From Oscillospiraceae bacterium (GTDB lineage: Bacteria > Bacillota_A > Clostridia > Oscillospirales > Oscillospiraceae), in assembly GCA_016302005.1 (NCBI GenBank), contig JAEDOK010000001.1:1-43593 (forward strand): a stretch of DNA of 43,593 nt, read 5' to 3'. Below are positions 1-8,943 of the stretch, one piece after another. Numbering within the stretch: the stretch's first letter is position 1; each line of letters starts with the position of its first letter. Below the pieces are notes generated by a model that worked only from the letters and a program-made list of their open reading frames with translations, did not search any database and was not told the origin of the DNA. Made by a program: the position numbers and the translations under genes.

Positions 1-302
1 AGGCTATCATGCTTGTCAATCACTTACAGAATCCGCGAAACGGCTGCACCCATTTTGGGTGCAGCCGTTTCGCGGTAAGTCAGCGCCTAAAGGTCAAAGA
101 GGCTCCGTTGTACGATAGGTTCAAGACGCGACGCGGGGGAATTCGGATCGCACTACAACGGTACCGCAGGATTTCGCATACGCATAGCGGTTGCGCATTA
201 TAGACATGCAAACATGAAAGAGCAAGATGCCGCAAGAGCGTTCGTAGCGTCTTGATGCTGAAAACCGATTTAAGGCGCGAATACGGCAAGCCGTACTGAG
301 AT
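1..302. other. Non-coding stretch downstream of gltD
   Basis: No convincing gene is seen here. The short open frames lack a ribosome binding site and mostly overlap the gltD end antisense. The stretch holds one strong perfect hairpin (33-75, listed separately) and a small palindrome TACGGC-AA-GCCGTA at 282-295 just past the gltD stop. Neither is followed by a clear T-run, so transcript ends cannot be assigned firmly. Confidence 0.5.
33..75. terminator. Perfect 20-bp hairpin, possible bidirectional terminator
   Basis: Two perfectly complementary 20-nt arms (33-52 and 56-75) flank a 3-nt TTT loop. The stem begins CCGCGAAACGG on both strands. There is no U-tract on either side, so intrinsic termination is uncertain. 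It lies downstream of gltD at the window edge and may serve the gltBD transcript, a convergent gene outside the window, or be a dispersed palindrome. Confidence 0.45.
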
Positions 303-1778
303 TTACAAATTGGTATAGCCCATAAGATAGCGGTCGACGGCGCGGGCTGCGTCACGACCTTCGCGGATCGCCCATGCCACAAGGGATTGCCCACGCCGCA
401 TATCGCCTGCGGTAAAGACCTTTTCCACGTTCGTCTGATGGTCGCGGTCTGCGACGGTACCTCTTGCGGTCAGCTCTACGCCGAATGCCTCCGCGACAAA
501 GGGCTGCGCGCCGAGGAAGCCTGCGGCGATCAGAACGAGGTCTGCGGGGACAGTATGTTCACTGCCCTGGATGGGGCGCATTTGCATTCTGCCGTCCGCC
601 CCCTTTACGCTTTCCAAGGAGATCAGGACTGCCTGCCGCACATGACCGGTTTCGTCAGAAAGGAATTCCTTGACCGTCGTCTGATACACACGGGGATCGT
701 GGCCAAAGACGGCGATCGCCTCCTCCTGCCCGTAATCGGTTTTTTTGATGCGGTGCCACTGGGGCCAAGGATTGGAAGGAAGACGTTCTGCGGGCGGCTC
801 CGGCATCATCTCCAGCTGCGTGACAGATGCAGCGCCTTGCCGAAGGACTGTGCCGACACAGTCGTTGCCGGTGTCGCCGCCGCCGATGACGAGTACATGG
901 CGATCCTTTGCCTCCAGCGCACGGCAATCCGAAAAATTGCTGTCGAGCAGCGCTTTGGTCGTCTTTCCGAGGTAGTCTACAGCAAAGTAGATTCCCTCCG
1001 CTTCTCGTCCCGGAACATTGAGATCCCGCGGCTTTGCAGCACCGCAGCAGAGAACAACGGCATCGTATTCCGCAAGAAGCTTCTGCGCATCGACATCGAC
1101 ACCGACCTCCGTATTTGCGACAAATTGCACATGCTCTCGCTCCATCAGTTCGATACGGCGCTGCACGATGGATTTCTCAAGCTTCATGTTCGGAATACCG
1201 TACATCAGCAAGCCGCCGAAGCGGTCACTGCGCTCAAAGACCGTTACTTCATGCCCGCGGCGGTTTAGCAGCTCAGCCACGGCAAGCCCGGAAGGTCCCG
1301 AACCGACAACCGCGACCCGCTTTTCGGTACGCGGCATTTGGGGGAGGGGAGAGACAACACCGTTTTCAAACGCCCATTCGATGATGCTCAGCTCATTATC
1401 GCGGATGGTTACGGGCTGCGCAGGCAGGTTGCAGGTGCAGGAGGCTTCGCACAGCGCGGGGCAGACGCGTCCCGTAAACTCCGGGAAGCTGTTTGTACTG
1501 ATGAGACGGTAATAGGCGCTTTTGACATTGCCCTCATACAGCAGATCGTTCCACTCCGGGACAAGGTTTTGCAGCGGACAGCCTGCGACCATACCGCCGA
1601 TTACGCCGCCGTACTGACAAAAGGGTGTGCCGCAGTCCATGCAGCGGGCGGCTTGCGTACGGCGATCCTCCGCGGAAAGCAGTGTATGGAACTCGTGAAA
1701 ATGCTTAATACGCGCAAGCGGCGCTTCTGTCAGCGTGTCCTGACGGGGATATTCCATAAATCCGGTCGGTTTTCCCAT
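303..1778 (-). CDS. gltD: Glutamate synthase small (beta) subunit
   Basis: This is the 491-residue NADPH-dependent subunit of glutamate synthase. It passes electrons from NAD(P)H through FAD and 4Fe-4S clusters to GltB for ammonia assimilation in the cytoplasm. Cysteines for the N-terminal clusters sit near residues 46-70 (CMDCGTPFC) and 105-117 (VCPALCEASC). They are followed by a FAD-binding GSGPSGLA motif and a second nucleotide-binding GGGDTG motif. The length matches the family. The start at 1778 follows a GGAGGG ribosome binding site. It lies 12 nt after the gltB stop, so the two form one operon. An alternative reading as another GltD-like oxidoreductase subunit (for example the NfnB or dihydropyrimidine dehydrogenase type) is unlikely because of the gltB neighbour. 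Confidence 0.95.
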   Translation of the reverse strand: MGKPTGFMEYPRQDTLTEAPLARIKHFHEFHTLLSAEDRRTQAARCMDCGTPFCQYGGVIGGMVAGCPLQNLVPEWNDLLYEGNVKSAYYRLISTNSFPEFTGRVCPALCEASCTCNLPAQPVTIRDNELSIIEWAFENGVVSPLPQMPRTEKRVAVVGSGPSGLAVAELLNRRGHEVTVFERSDRFGGLLMYGIPNMKLEKSIVQRRIELMEREHVQFVANTEVGVDVDAQKLLAEYDAVVLCCGAAKPRDLNVPGREAEGIYFAVDYLGKTTKALLDSNFSDCRALEAKDRHVLVIGGGDTGNDCVGTVLRQGAASVTQLEMMPEPPAERLPSNPWPQWHRIKKTDYGQEEAIAVFGHDPRVYQTTVKEFLSDETGHVRQAVLISLESVKGADGRMQMRPIQGSEHTVPADLVLIAAGFLGAQPFVAEAFGVELTARGTVADRDHQTNVEKVFTAGDMRRGQSLVAWAIREGRDAARAVDRYLMGYTNL

Positions 1779-1790
1779 GGTGCGCCCTCC

Positions 1791-4700
1791 TTAAGCGTTT
1801 CTTTCGGCAAACGCCCGCATGGCTGCGGCGTCCGGGCTCAGACCCTGCGCCTGCAAAGCGGTGATTGCCTCCTGCATTTTCTGATATTCCGGCGAGATGA
1901 TCTTACGGAACAGCGGAAGATAATGCGTAAAGTCCTTCAGCAGCGTTGCTGCAAAGGCGGATCCGGTGTTTGCCGCATGGCGCCTTACCATTGCGTGCAA
2001 TGTACGGATGTCCTGATCCTCGCGCAACGGCTCGCAGATTACGGTATCCTTATTGACACGGCGGTAAAGATCCCCGTTTAGATCAAGAACATACGCCGTG
2101 CCGCCGCTCATACCTGCGGCAAAATTGTCACCGACTTCGCCGAGTACGACGACCGTGCCGCCTGTCATGTATTCGCAGCCGTGATTGCCTACGCCTTCCA
2201 CCACCGCATCCGCGCCGGAATTTCTGACGCAAAAGCGCTCACCTGCAACACCTGCAACATAAACCTCTCCGGAGGTCGCGCCGTAGAGGGCGACATTGCC
2301 GATGAGAATGTTTTCGTGGGGGTCATAAGCTGCATTTTCAGGAGCGCGGACAATCAGCTTGCCGCCGCAAAGCCCTTTGCCGAGATGGTCGTTGCTCTCT
2401 CCCGTCAGACGGAGGGTGACACCCTTCGGCACGAACGCGCCGAAGCTCTGCCCGCCGCAGCCGGTGCAGTTGACGGTAAAGGTGTCATCGGGCAGGGTAT
2501 TCCCGAAGCGGCGCGTGACCTCGCTGCCGAAGATCGTACCGAAAGCGCGGTCTATATTGCCGACGGTAAGCTCCAGCGCCTGTTTTTCACCGCTTTCCAG
2601 CCCCGGGGCAAACTTGGGCAAGAGTACGCGCTCGTCAAGTGTTGCGTTCAATTTGAAATCAAACTCTGCTACAGGCGTTGGGGAAATCTGCGGTGCGTCA
2701 AGAATCGCGCTGAGGTCTACGGAAGCTGCACTGCCTTGTGCGTCCTCCGTTTGTTCCAGCAGATCGGTGCGCCCGATCAACTCCTCGACCGTGCGGATGC
2801 CGAGTCTTGCCATATATTCCCGCAGCTCACGGGCAACAAAGCGCATGAAATTTTCCACATACTCGGGTTTTCCACTGAAGTGCTTTCGCAGTTCCGGGTT
2901 CTGCGTGGCAACGCCGACGGGACAGGTGTCCAGATTGCATACCCGCATCATCACGCAGCCGAGTGTGACGAGGGGCGCCGTCGCAAAGCCGAACCCGTCC
3001 GCGCCCAAAAGCGCGGCGATCAGGACCTCATAGCCGCACATCAGCTTGCCGTCCGTCTCCAGCTTAACGCGGGAACGAAGTCCGTTGCGCTGTAAGGTTT
3101 GATGCGCTTCAGCAAGTCCGATTTCCCACGGCAGACCCGCGTTATAGACGGAGCTTTTCGGTGTTGCGCCGGAGCCGCCGTCAAAGCCGGAGATCAGAAT
3201 CGTTCCGGCACCTGCCTTCGCAACGCCGGATGCCACCGTTCCGACACCTGCCTCGGAAACGAGCTTGACCGAGATCGTTGCATCGCGGTTGGCATTTTTC
3301 AGGTCATAGATGAGCTGCGCAAGATCCTCGATGGAATAGATGTCGTGATGCGGCGGCGGAGAGATCAGACCGACGCCCGGCGTGGAGCAGCGTGTTTCCG
3401 CAACCCACGGATAGACCTTTGCGCCCGGAAGGTGTCCGCCCTCGCCGGGCTTTGCGCCCTGTGCCATTTTGATCTGAATCTCTTTGGCGTGCAGCAGGTA
3501 TTCTCCGGTCACGCCGAAGCGTCCAGAAGCGACCTGCTTGACCGCGCTGCAGCGGTCAATGCCGTCTGCGCCGACGGTCAGGCGCTCGCGTTTTTCGCCG
3601 CCCTCGCCCGTATTCGAGCGTCCGCCGAGACGGTTCATTGCGATGGCAAGGCATTCGTGCGCCTCGGGGGAGATGGAGCCGAAGCTCATTGCACCCGTGC
3701 GGAAGCGCTTGACGATCTCGTCCTCGCTTTCGATCTCGGAAAGGGGAAGAGGCGTATCCGCCCATTTGACCCGGAGCAGTGATCGTAAATTCGGTGTCGC
3801 GCCCCGGGGATAGAGCGTGGCGGTGTATTGCTTAAATAGCGCATAATCCCCGGTGCGCGTCGCTTGCTGCAGCAGTGAGATGGTCAGCGGATCGTAGCGG
3901 TGCGTCTCCTTTCCGCCGCGCTCGCGGTGGATGCCGGGACTTTCCAAGGTCAGGTCGACATAGAAGCCCAGCGGATCAAATGCCTTGCTGTGCAGCTCGT
4001 CAATCTGCTTTTCAAGATCCTTTAAGGTGATGCCGCCGATGCGGCTGAGCGTGCCGGTAAAGTATTTCTCTACGACAGCGGGGTCAATGCCGACGGCTTC
4101 GAACATTTTTGAGCCTTGATAGGATTGCAGCGTTGAAATTCCCATTTTTGAGGCGATCTTGACGATGCCCGCAACGACGGCACGGTTATAGTCGGCAATG
4201 GCTTGTCCGGCATCCTTATCCAGCAGCCCATTTTCGATGAGCTGCAAGACGCTCTCGTGGGCAAGATAGGGGTTTACCGCGCACGCGCCGTAGCCCAGAA
4301 GCGCGGCAAAATGGTGCACCTCACGCGGCTCTCCGCTCTCTAAGACCAGCGCGACGGAGCTGCCCTGCTTGGTGCGGACAAGGTGCTGATGGATCGCGGA
4401 GACCGCGAGCAGAGAGGGAATGGCAACATGGTATTCGTCTACCCCCTGGTCTGTCAGAATGATGATGTTTGCGCCGTCCTTGCAGTGCTTGTCAACCTCG
4501 ACAAACAGACGGTCGAGCGCTTTCTCCAACGAGGTCCCCTTATAATAGAGAATCGACTGTGTGGCGACCTTGAAGCCTCGAATGCGTAGATTCTTCAGCT
4601 TTTGCAGTTCTAAATTTGTGAGGATAGGGGTATCAAGCTTGATGGCATTGCAGTTTTCCTCGCTCGGCAAAAGCAGATTACCCATTGCGCCGATATAGAC

Positions 4701-6320
4701 GCTTGTATCGGTGACGAGCTTTTCACGGATCGCGTCAATCGGTGGGTTTGTCACCTGCGCAAATAGCTGCTTAAAGTATTCAAACAGCGGCCGCGGATAG
4801 GCGGACAGCACGGGGATCGGCGTATCGCAGCCCATGGAGACGATCGGTTCGGCGCCGGTTCTTGCCATGACGCAGATACTGGAACGGTAGTCCTCGTAGT
4901 GATAGCCGAACGCTTTTTTCAAACGCGCGCGGTTTTGCACGGTGAACTGCTGCGAAGCACGATTCGGCGCCGACAGCTCGGAAAGCCGCAGCATCTGACG
5001 GTCAAGCCACTCTCCGTAAGGATAACGCGCTGCATAGCTGCTCTTCAGTGCCTCATCGTCGATTAGGCGCCCCTCTTTCGTGTCGATCAGGAGCATTTTA
5101 CCCGGGCGCAGACGGTCCTTACGGATGATATGGCTTTCCTCCACCTCGGCAACACCGACCTCGGAGGCGAGGATCAGTTCATCTTCATCCGTGATATAGT
5201 AGCGGGAGGGACGCAGACCGTTGCGGTCAAGCACTGCGCCGACAACATCGCCGTCAGAGAATAAAATGGAGGCGGGACCGTCCCAGGGCTCCATCAGGAT
5301 GGCATGGTATTGGTAAAAATCACGCTTGGCAGGGGAGAGGTCGCGCTCGTGACTCCACGGCTCGGGGATCAGCGTCATCACCGCCTGCGGCAGCTCCATT
5401 CCGCTCATCATCAGGAACTCCAGCGTGTTGTCCAGCATCGCGGAATCCGAACCGCGCGGATCAATGACCGGACGCACCTTATACATCTCGTTTGCCAGTG
5501 CCGGAGAGGACATACCCTCCTCGCGCAGTGCCATCTTGTCCGCGTTGCCGCGTATGGTGTTGATCTCGCCGTTGTGCACAAGCAGGCGATAGGGGTGTGC
5601 GCGCTCCCAACTCGGATTGGTATTCGTGGAAAAGCGCGAGTGCGTCATTGCGATGGCGGACTCGTAATCCGGGTCTTGCAGATCGTCGTAGAACAGACGT
5701 AGCTCTCCGACCAGCAGCATTCCCTTATACACAATGGTACGGGAGGAGAGAGAAACAACATAGGAATCCTCGGAGCTTGCCTGCTCGAAAATTCGGCGGA
5801 CGATATAGAGCCTGCGGTCAAAGGGTAAGCCGACTTCACAGCCGAGCGGCTTTGCAATGAATGCCTGATATATGGCGGGCATCGCCTTTGCTGCGCGCGC
5901 ACCGATGATCTCGGGATGGACGGGTACTTCACGCCAGCCGAGAAGCTCCATTCCCTCCTGCCGCACCATCAGCTCAAACATCTTCATCCGCTGACGGCGC
6001 AAAAGTCCGTCCTGCGGCAAAAAGAACATACCGACACCGTAGCTGCGTGCGTCACCGAGCTTAATCCCTACCCGCGCAGCTGCTTTCAAGAAAAATTTAT
6101 GAGAGATTTGCAAGAGAATACCGACGCCGTCGCCTGTTTTTCCCTCAGCGTCCTTACCGGCACGATGCTCCAAATGCTCGACGATATGCAGTGTGCGTTC
6201 CACCAAAGCATGCGAGGGCTTTCCTTTGATATTGATGATCGCGCCAATACCGCAGCTGTCGTGCTCAAAGGACGGATCATACAGCGGCGGTGCGGGTTGG
6301 TGATTTGCTTCGAACAGCAT
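1791..6320 (-). CDS. gltB: Glutamate synthase large (alpha) subunit
   Basis: This 1509-residue protein converts glutamine plus 2-oxoglutarate into two glutamates. The N-terminal class II glutaminase domain carries the nucleophile in DSCGIG (Cys23 from the chosen start). A central domain follows, then the FMN-binding synthase barrel, the 3Fe-4S cysteines in CVMMRVCNLDTCPVG (about residues 1117-1130) and a C-terminal GXGXG beta-helix. The length is that of a full bacterial GltB. The open frame reaches 6353, but the ATG at 6320 is preferred. A GGAAGGAG ribosome binding site lies 8 nt upstream of it, and the nucleophile then falls at the usual distance behind a short propeptide. It is the first gene of the gltBD operon, behind a near-consensus promoter at 6356-6385. 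Confidence 0.96.
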   Translation of the reverse strand: MLFEANHQPAPPLYDPSFEHDSCGIGAIINIKGKPSHALVERTLHIVEHLEHRAGKDAEGKTGDGVGILLQISHKFFLKAAARVGIKLGDARSYGVGMFFLPQDGLLRRQRMKMFELMVRQEGMELLGWREVPVHPEIIGARAAKAMPAIYQAFIAKPLGCEVGLPFDRRLYIVRRIFEQASSEDSYVVSLSSRTIVYKGMLLVGELRLFYDDLQDPDYESAIAMTHSRFSTNTNPSWERAHPYRLLVHNGEINTIRGNADKMALREEGMSSPALANEMYKVRPVIDPRGSDSAMLDNTLEFLMMSGMELPQAVMTLIPEPWSHERDLSPAKRDFYQYHAILMEPWDGPASILFSDGDVVGAVLDRNGLRPSRYYITDEDELILASEVGVAEVEESHIIRKDRLRPGKMLLIDTKEGRLIDDEALKSSYAARYPYGEWLDRQMLRLSELSAPNRASQQFTVQNRARLKKAFGYHYEDYRSSICVMARTGAEPIVSMGCDTPIPVLSAYPRPLFEYFKQLFAQVTNPPIDAIREKLVTDTSVYIGAMGNLLLPSEENCNAIKLDTPILTNLELQKLKNLRIRGFKVATQSILYYKGTSLEKALDRLFVEVDKHCKDGANIIILTDQGVDEYHVAIPSLLAVSAIHQHLVRTKQGSSVALVLESGEPREVHHFAALLGYGACAVNPYLAHESVLQLIENGLLDKDAGQAIADYNRAVVAGIVKIASKMGISTLQSYQGSKMFEAVGIDPAVVEKYFTGTLSRIGGITLKDLEKQIDELHSKAFDPLGFYVDLTLESPGIHRERGGKETHRYDPLTISLLQQATRTGDYALFKQYTATLYPRGATPNLRSLLRVKWADTPLPLSEIESEDEIVKRFRTGAMSFGSISPEAHECLAIAMNRLGGRSNTGEGGEKRERLTVGADGIDRCSAVKQVASGRFGVTGEYLLHAKEIQIKMAQGAKPGEGGHLPGAKVYPWVAETRCSTPGVGLISPPPHHDIYSIEDLAQLIYDLKNANRDATISVKLVSEAGVGTVASGVAKAGAGTILISGFDGGSGATPKSSVYNAGLPWEIGLAEAHQTLQRNGLRSRVKLETDGKLMCGYEVLIAALLGADGFGFATAPLVTLGCVMMRVCNLDTCPVGVATQNPELRKHFSGKPEYVENFMRFVARELREYMARLGIRTVEELIGRTDLLEQTEDAQGSAASVDLSAILDAPQISPTPVAEFDFKLNATLDERVLLPKFAPGLESGEKQALELTVGNIDRAFGTIFGSEVTRRFGNTLPDDTFTVNCTGCGGQSFGAFVPKGVTLRLTGESNDHLGKGLCGGKLIVRAPENAAYDPHENILIGNVALYGATSGEVYVAGVAGERFCVRNSGADAVVEGVGNHGCEYMTGGTVVVLGEVGDNFAAGMSGGTAYVLDLNGDLYRRVNKDTVICEPLREDQDIRTLHAMVRRHAANTGSAFAATLLKDFTHYLPLFRKIISPEYQKMQEAITALQAQGLSPDAAAMRAFAERNA

Positions 6321-6355
6321 AGAATCGCTCCTTCCGTGGCTTGTTGCTTGCATAC

Positions 6356-6385
6356 ATTATACTATTAAAACAAATTCTTTGTCAA
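6356..6385 (-). promoter_or_regulatory. Sigma-A promoter of gltBD
   Basis: Read on the minus strand, a TTGACA -35 box (6380-6385) is followed after an 18-nt spacer by a perfect TATAAT -10 box (6356-6361). Transcription would start near 6349, leaving a leader of about 30 nt before the ribosome binding site. No riboswitch or T-box fits in that leader, so any regulation should act on initiation. Confidence 0.85.
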
Positions 6386-6623
6386 ATTTGGGGCGCTTCG
6401 TACAAAATAACGAAATATGCGGGAAAATGACATATACTTATGTAAGTTATATCTATAGATGCGATGCGAATAAAGACAAGTGTTCATGTGTCACAGACAA
6501 AACGGAAGCAATCATCCGCGAAAGAAATACGGAAAAATTTTTTGTACATTTTGAATCAATATTCAAGAAAAATCGATGCATTTTTCTCCGTCTTTTGACT
6601 GCATTGCAGCACAAAAGAATAAA
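6386..6623. other. AT-rich intergenic stretch
   Basis: This lies between the gltB promoter and the terminator of the next operon. It is clearly more AT-rich than the flanking genes. An 85-codon plus-strand frame (6379-6636) runs through it but has no ribosome binding site, overlaps the promoter and terminator, and has no recognisable motif. I see no gene here. Confidence 0.5.
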
Positions 6624-6655
6624 AACGCTGCCTTGACCGGAGCCGAGGCAGCGTT
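6612..6655 (-). terminator. Rho-independent terminator of the peptidoglycan-binding operon
   Basis: A 10-bp perfect stem AACGCTGCCT / AGGCAGCGTT (6624-6633 with 6646-6655) is followed on the minus strand by a T-rich tract (TTTTATTCTTTT). It lies about 80 nt past the stop codon of the minus-strand gene ending at 6738. Confidence 0.85.
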
Positions 6656-6737
6656 ACGAAGGTTTGTTAAAAAGGGAACATAGTGTCAATAAACGCTTGG
6701 GATAGAGAAGCTTTGGATCAATTCGCAACAACGCAAT

Positions 6738-7298
6738 TCATCGCCGCTCGGCGGTAGTTCGATGTGTTCTCCGCACGGGGAAGGAACCGGTTCCGTCACC
6801 GACCATGAGACGGTATTGGGCTGCGAGATGACGCCATGTGTGCTTGTCAAGGGTACCGGTTTCGGGCAGATCGCCTGCCTTTTGCAGCCAAAGCAGCGCG
6901 TTTGCCGTCGGCTCGTCGAGAGTACCGGTCACGAGCAATGTCGGCATATCGTAATAGAACCGAGACAGTGCCATGAGCATCCCCTGTACGAGGTAGACAT
7001 GCAGATTTTTTGATCCGCGCTCAAGCACTTGATTGGGCTGCAGGATGATCTGCAGCGGCGCTGCCTCAGCTTGCAGAACAAGCGCATACTCGTAATCCTT
7101 TATCAATGCGTCCCAGGTTGCTTGGTCGGTTACGCCGTTTTCGGGAAGACCTTGAGACGCCTGATATTTTTTTACGGCTTCGTGCGTTTCCTTACCGTAT
7201 ATGCCGTCTCTGCCTAAGCCCTGCTCCGGCAATACGACCCGCAGCATGGTCTGTAAGTCATGAATGGGGGCAGGCACCGGTGTTTTTGCAAAACTCAT
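6738..7298 (-). CDS. Double peptidoglycan-binding-domain protein, leaderless
   Basis: This 186-residue protein has two PG_binding_1-type modules. Residues about 12-68 carry the classic pattern of a GIYG turn, E..VK.YQ....L and G..D..TW. Residues about 95-163 hold a more diverged copy (GTLDEPTANALLWLQ). There is no signal peptide, membrane segment or catalytic domain. The basic Arg-rich C-terminus may aid anchoring. It is the last gene of a three-gene operon, 13 nt after the SpoIID-like gene and followed by a strong terminator. The sigma-K-like promoter upstream suggests it is made in the mother cell and needs no secretion to reach the forespore cortex or coat. That localisation is inference. 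Confidence 0.8.
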   Translation of the reverse strand: MSFAKTPVPAPIHDLQTMLRVVLPEQGLGRDGIYGKETHEAVKKYQASQGLPENGVTDQATWDALIKDYEYALVLQAEAAPLQIILQPNQVLERGSKNLHVYLVQGMLMALSRFYYDMPTLLVTGTLDEPTANALLWLQKAGDLPETGTLDKHTWRHLAAQYRLMVGDGTGSFPVRRTHRTTAERR

Positions 7299-7311
7299 GG
7301 AATCCCTCCTG

Positions 7312-8445
7312 TTATGAAAAATCCGTATCGCCTAAGCTGATCGTTTCCCCCGGGTATTTTGACAGCGGGACCGCCGGCTCTTTGATCAGTGTGATGGCGC
7401 GGCTATAAAGCGCGTTCCATGTCTGCGGACCGACGATGCCGTCCTCCGGAAGACCGGCAAAACGCTGAAACGCGCGCACCGCTTCCTGTGTTCGCGGTCC
7501 GAAAATGCCGTCTACCGCTACAGGCGGAATGGAGGAGACATACTCTGCCATTATGTTCAGCATATACTGAAGCTGACTGACCTTTTGTCCGCGGCTTCCG
7601 GATTGCAGGTTGTTCGGTGCTTGCCAGTTGATCGCATAGAAGGTCTGCCCCTGTGATTCCAGCTCGGCGAGATTGGTTACACCGACATACAGCCGCACAA
7701 GCTGGTACCATGTTGCTTCGCCGATAATTCCGTCGGATGTTAAATCGAAAATTTCCTGGAAATGTCGAACGGCAGCTTCCGTCAGCTCGCCGAAAATGCC
7801 GTCAGTTGCGACACGCGGGATCGCGGGATAGTTTTCCCCAACACGGTTCAGCATAACCTGCGCCTGAACGACACTCGGCCCCCGCGAGCCGACGCGCAGC
7901 GGAGTTCCGGGGTAGGAGGGGGTGTAGCCCCGCACGGGAGCATTATTGACAATTTCAATATTGTTGCCGTAGTAGTACCGCAGAATCTGCACGGAATTCA
8001 GCCCCTGCTGCGCCAAATTCTGGGAACCCCATTGACTCAGACCTTCGCAAGTGACGGTGGTTCCGTTACAGAATTTTGCAGCCAGCGGTTCGATAAAACC
8101 GATGCGGCGCAGGTAATCGGAAAATATCTTGTCGGTAATTCTTGAAACACTGTCAAAATAGCATCTGCCGTTGATAAATTTCTGGTCGATTGCGGTGGAA
8201 GATGTGATATCAAAATCGTAGCCGCGGCTGCGATAAAACTCCGTATAGACACGGTTGAGCGCAAAGGAGATGATCGCAAGAATATTCGCAGTCAGTGCGC
8301 TCTCGTCCCATGTCGGGTAGATTTCGCTTGAGGCAACATTTTTCACATAGTCCACAAACGGAACACGCACATTGGCGGCACTTGCGTCCGGTGCGCCGAG
8401 ATGGACGGTGATGCTTTCCGGGATGTACGGAAGAATTTCCGGCAT
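7312..8445 (-). CDS. SpoIID/LytB-like domain protein with two peptidoglycan-binding domains
   Basis: This is a 377-residue protein. Residues 1-165 resemble the SpoIID/LytB fold. The block VASSEIYPTW (Glu41) matches the position of the catalytic EMP-type glutamate of SpoIID, the following ESALTANILAIISFALNRV matches the ALKAQAVAARTYAL helix, and CEGLSQWGSQNLAQQG matches the G(M)SQWGA block. Two PG_binding_1 modules follow (about 185-255 and 262-350, with GIFG and GIVGPQTW motifs). SpoIID cleaves glycan strands during engulfment but is membrane-anchored, whereas this protein has no signal or TM segment. It starts 3 nt after the upstream stop with GGAG just ahead. A cortex- or coat-associated role in the mother cell is inferred; the enzyme activity is untested. 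Confidence 0.75.
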   Translation of the reverse strand: MPEILPYIPESITVHLGAPDASAANVRVPFVDYVKNVASSEIYPTWDESALTANILAIISFALNRVYTEFYRSRGYDFDITSSTAIDQKFINGRCYFDSVSRITDKIFSDYLRRIGFIEPLAAKFCNGTTVTCEGLSQWGSQNLAQQGLNSVQILRYYYGNNIEIVNNAPVRGYTPSYPGTPLRVGSRGPSVVQAQVMLNRVGENYPAIPRVATDGIFGELTEAAVRHFQEIFDLTSDGIIGEATWYQLVRLYVGVTNLAELESQGQTFYAINWQAPNNLQSGSRGQKVSQLQYMLNIMAEYVSSIPPVAVDGIFGPRTQEAVRAFQRFAGLPEDGIVGPQTWNALYSRAITLIKEPAVPLSKYPGETISLGDTDFS

Positions 8446-8448
8446 GGC

Positions 8449-8835
8449 TTATAACTCCTGCGGGGTGACATCCACAAGCTCGGTTGTGTTGAAGCTGCCG
8501 GGACTTTCCCCGAGCGGAAGCATCTCCACATTCAGCTCGCTGGTGATCCCTGCGAAAAGCTGCGCGTTTTCGATCAGCACGCGATCAAAACCAACCTTCT
8601 CAATCATGACATTTACCTTTGTAAAGGGAACGGCCTGCCCGGGAGTCAGGCTTTCGCTGCGATTCGGTGTGCTGATTTGGATTGGCGTGGTCTTGCCGCT
8701 CCGATCTGTGATGCGTGTTGCGATCAATCGTGCTCCGTTTGTACCTTCTTCCGTGACAGAAACCGTTGCGCCGACGACCGGAAGCTGCGCCGAAGATGTG
8801 TAAGTGCGAACAGTCAAATAACCGCCTTCTGCCAT
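8449..8835 (-). CDS. Carboxypeptidase-regulatory-like beta-sandwich protein
   Basis: This 128-residue cytosolic-looking protein begins MAEGGYLTVRTYTSSAQLPV. Its pattern (VVGATVSVTEEG, then ITDRSGKTTPIQI, then VNVMIEKVGFDRVLIENAQLF, then a short polar tail) is that of transthyretin-like or carboxypeptidase-regulatory-like beta-sandwich domains, which usually mediate binding. The open frame extends to 8889, but the ATG at 8835 sits behind an excellent AAGGAGGTG ribosome binding site. It is the first gene of the operon with the SpoIID-like and peptidoglycan-binding proteins. Its function is unknown; a structural or adaptor part of a spore-envelope complex is a guess from context. Confidence 0.65.
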   Translation of the reverse strand: MAEGGYLTVRTYTSSAQLPVVGATVSVTEEGTNGARLIATRITDRSGKTTPIQISTPNRSESLTPGQAVPFTKVNVMIEKVGFDRVLIENAQLFAGITSELNVEMLPLGESPGSFNTTELVDVTPQEL

Positions 8836-8905
8836 AAAGCACCTCCTTGCATGCCGCGACGATGAAACCGCCCGCAGGCGGTATTTCATCGGCGGTCACT
8901 GCATA

Positions 8906-8933
8906 TAGTCTATGCGCAAGGGAGCGAAAAGGT
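8906..8933 (-). promoter_or_regulatory. Sigma-K-like promoter of the SpoIID/peptidoglycan-binding operon
   Basis: On the minus strand, AC (8932-8933) is followed after 17 nt by CATAGACTA (8906-8914). This fits the Bacillus sigma-K consensus AC-N16/17-CATANNNTA, including the G before CATA. No sigma-A promoter is apparent. A GC-rich hairpin (CCGCCTGCGGGCGG on the minus strand) follows in the leader. A match to a short consensus can arise by chance, but the position and the gene content agree with mother-cell expression. Confidence 0.6.
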
Positions 8934-8943
8934 GCGCAAAGCC

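Noticed and set aside
387..1268. 293-codon plus-strand ORF opposite gltD
   Set aside because: It is fully antisense to a well-conserved gene, with no ribosome binding site and no protein family features. Similar long antisense frames opposite gltB, pheT and alr are also shadows of GC-biased codons.
6379..6636. 85-codon plus-strand ORF upstream of gltB
   Set aside because: It lacks a ribosome binding site, covers the gltB promoter and a terminator, and has AT-rich non-coding composition.
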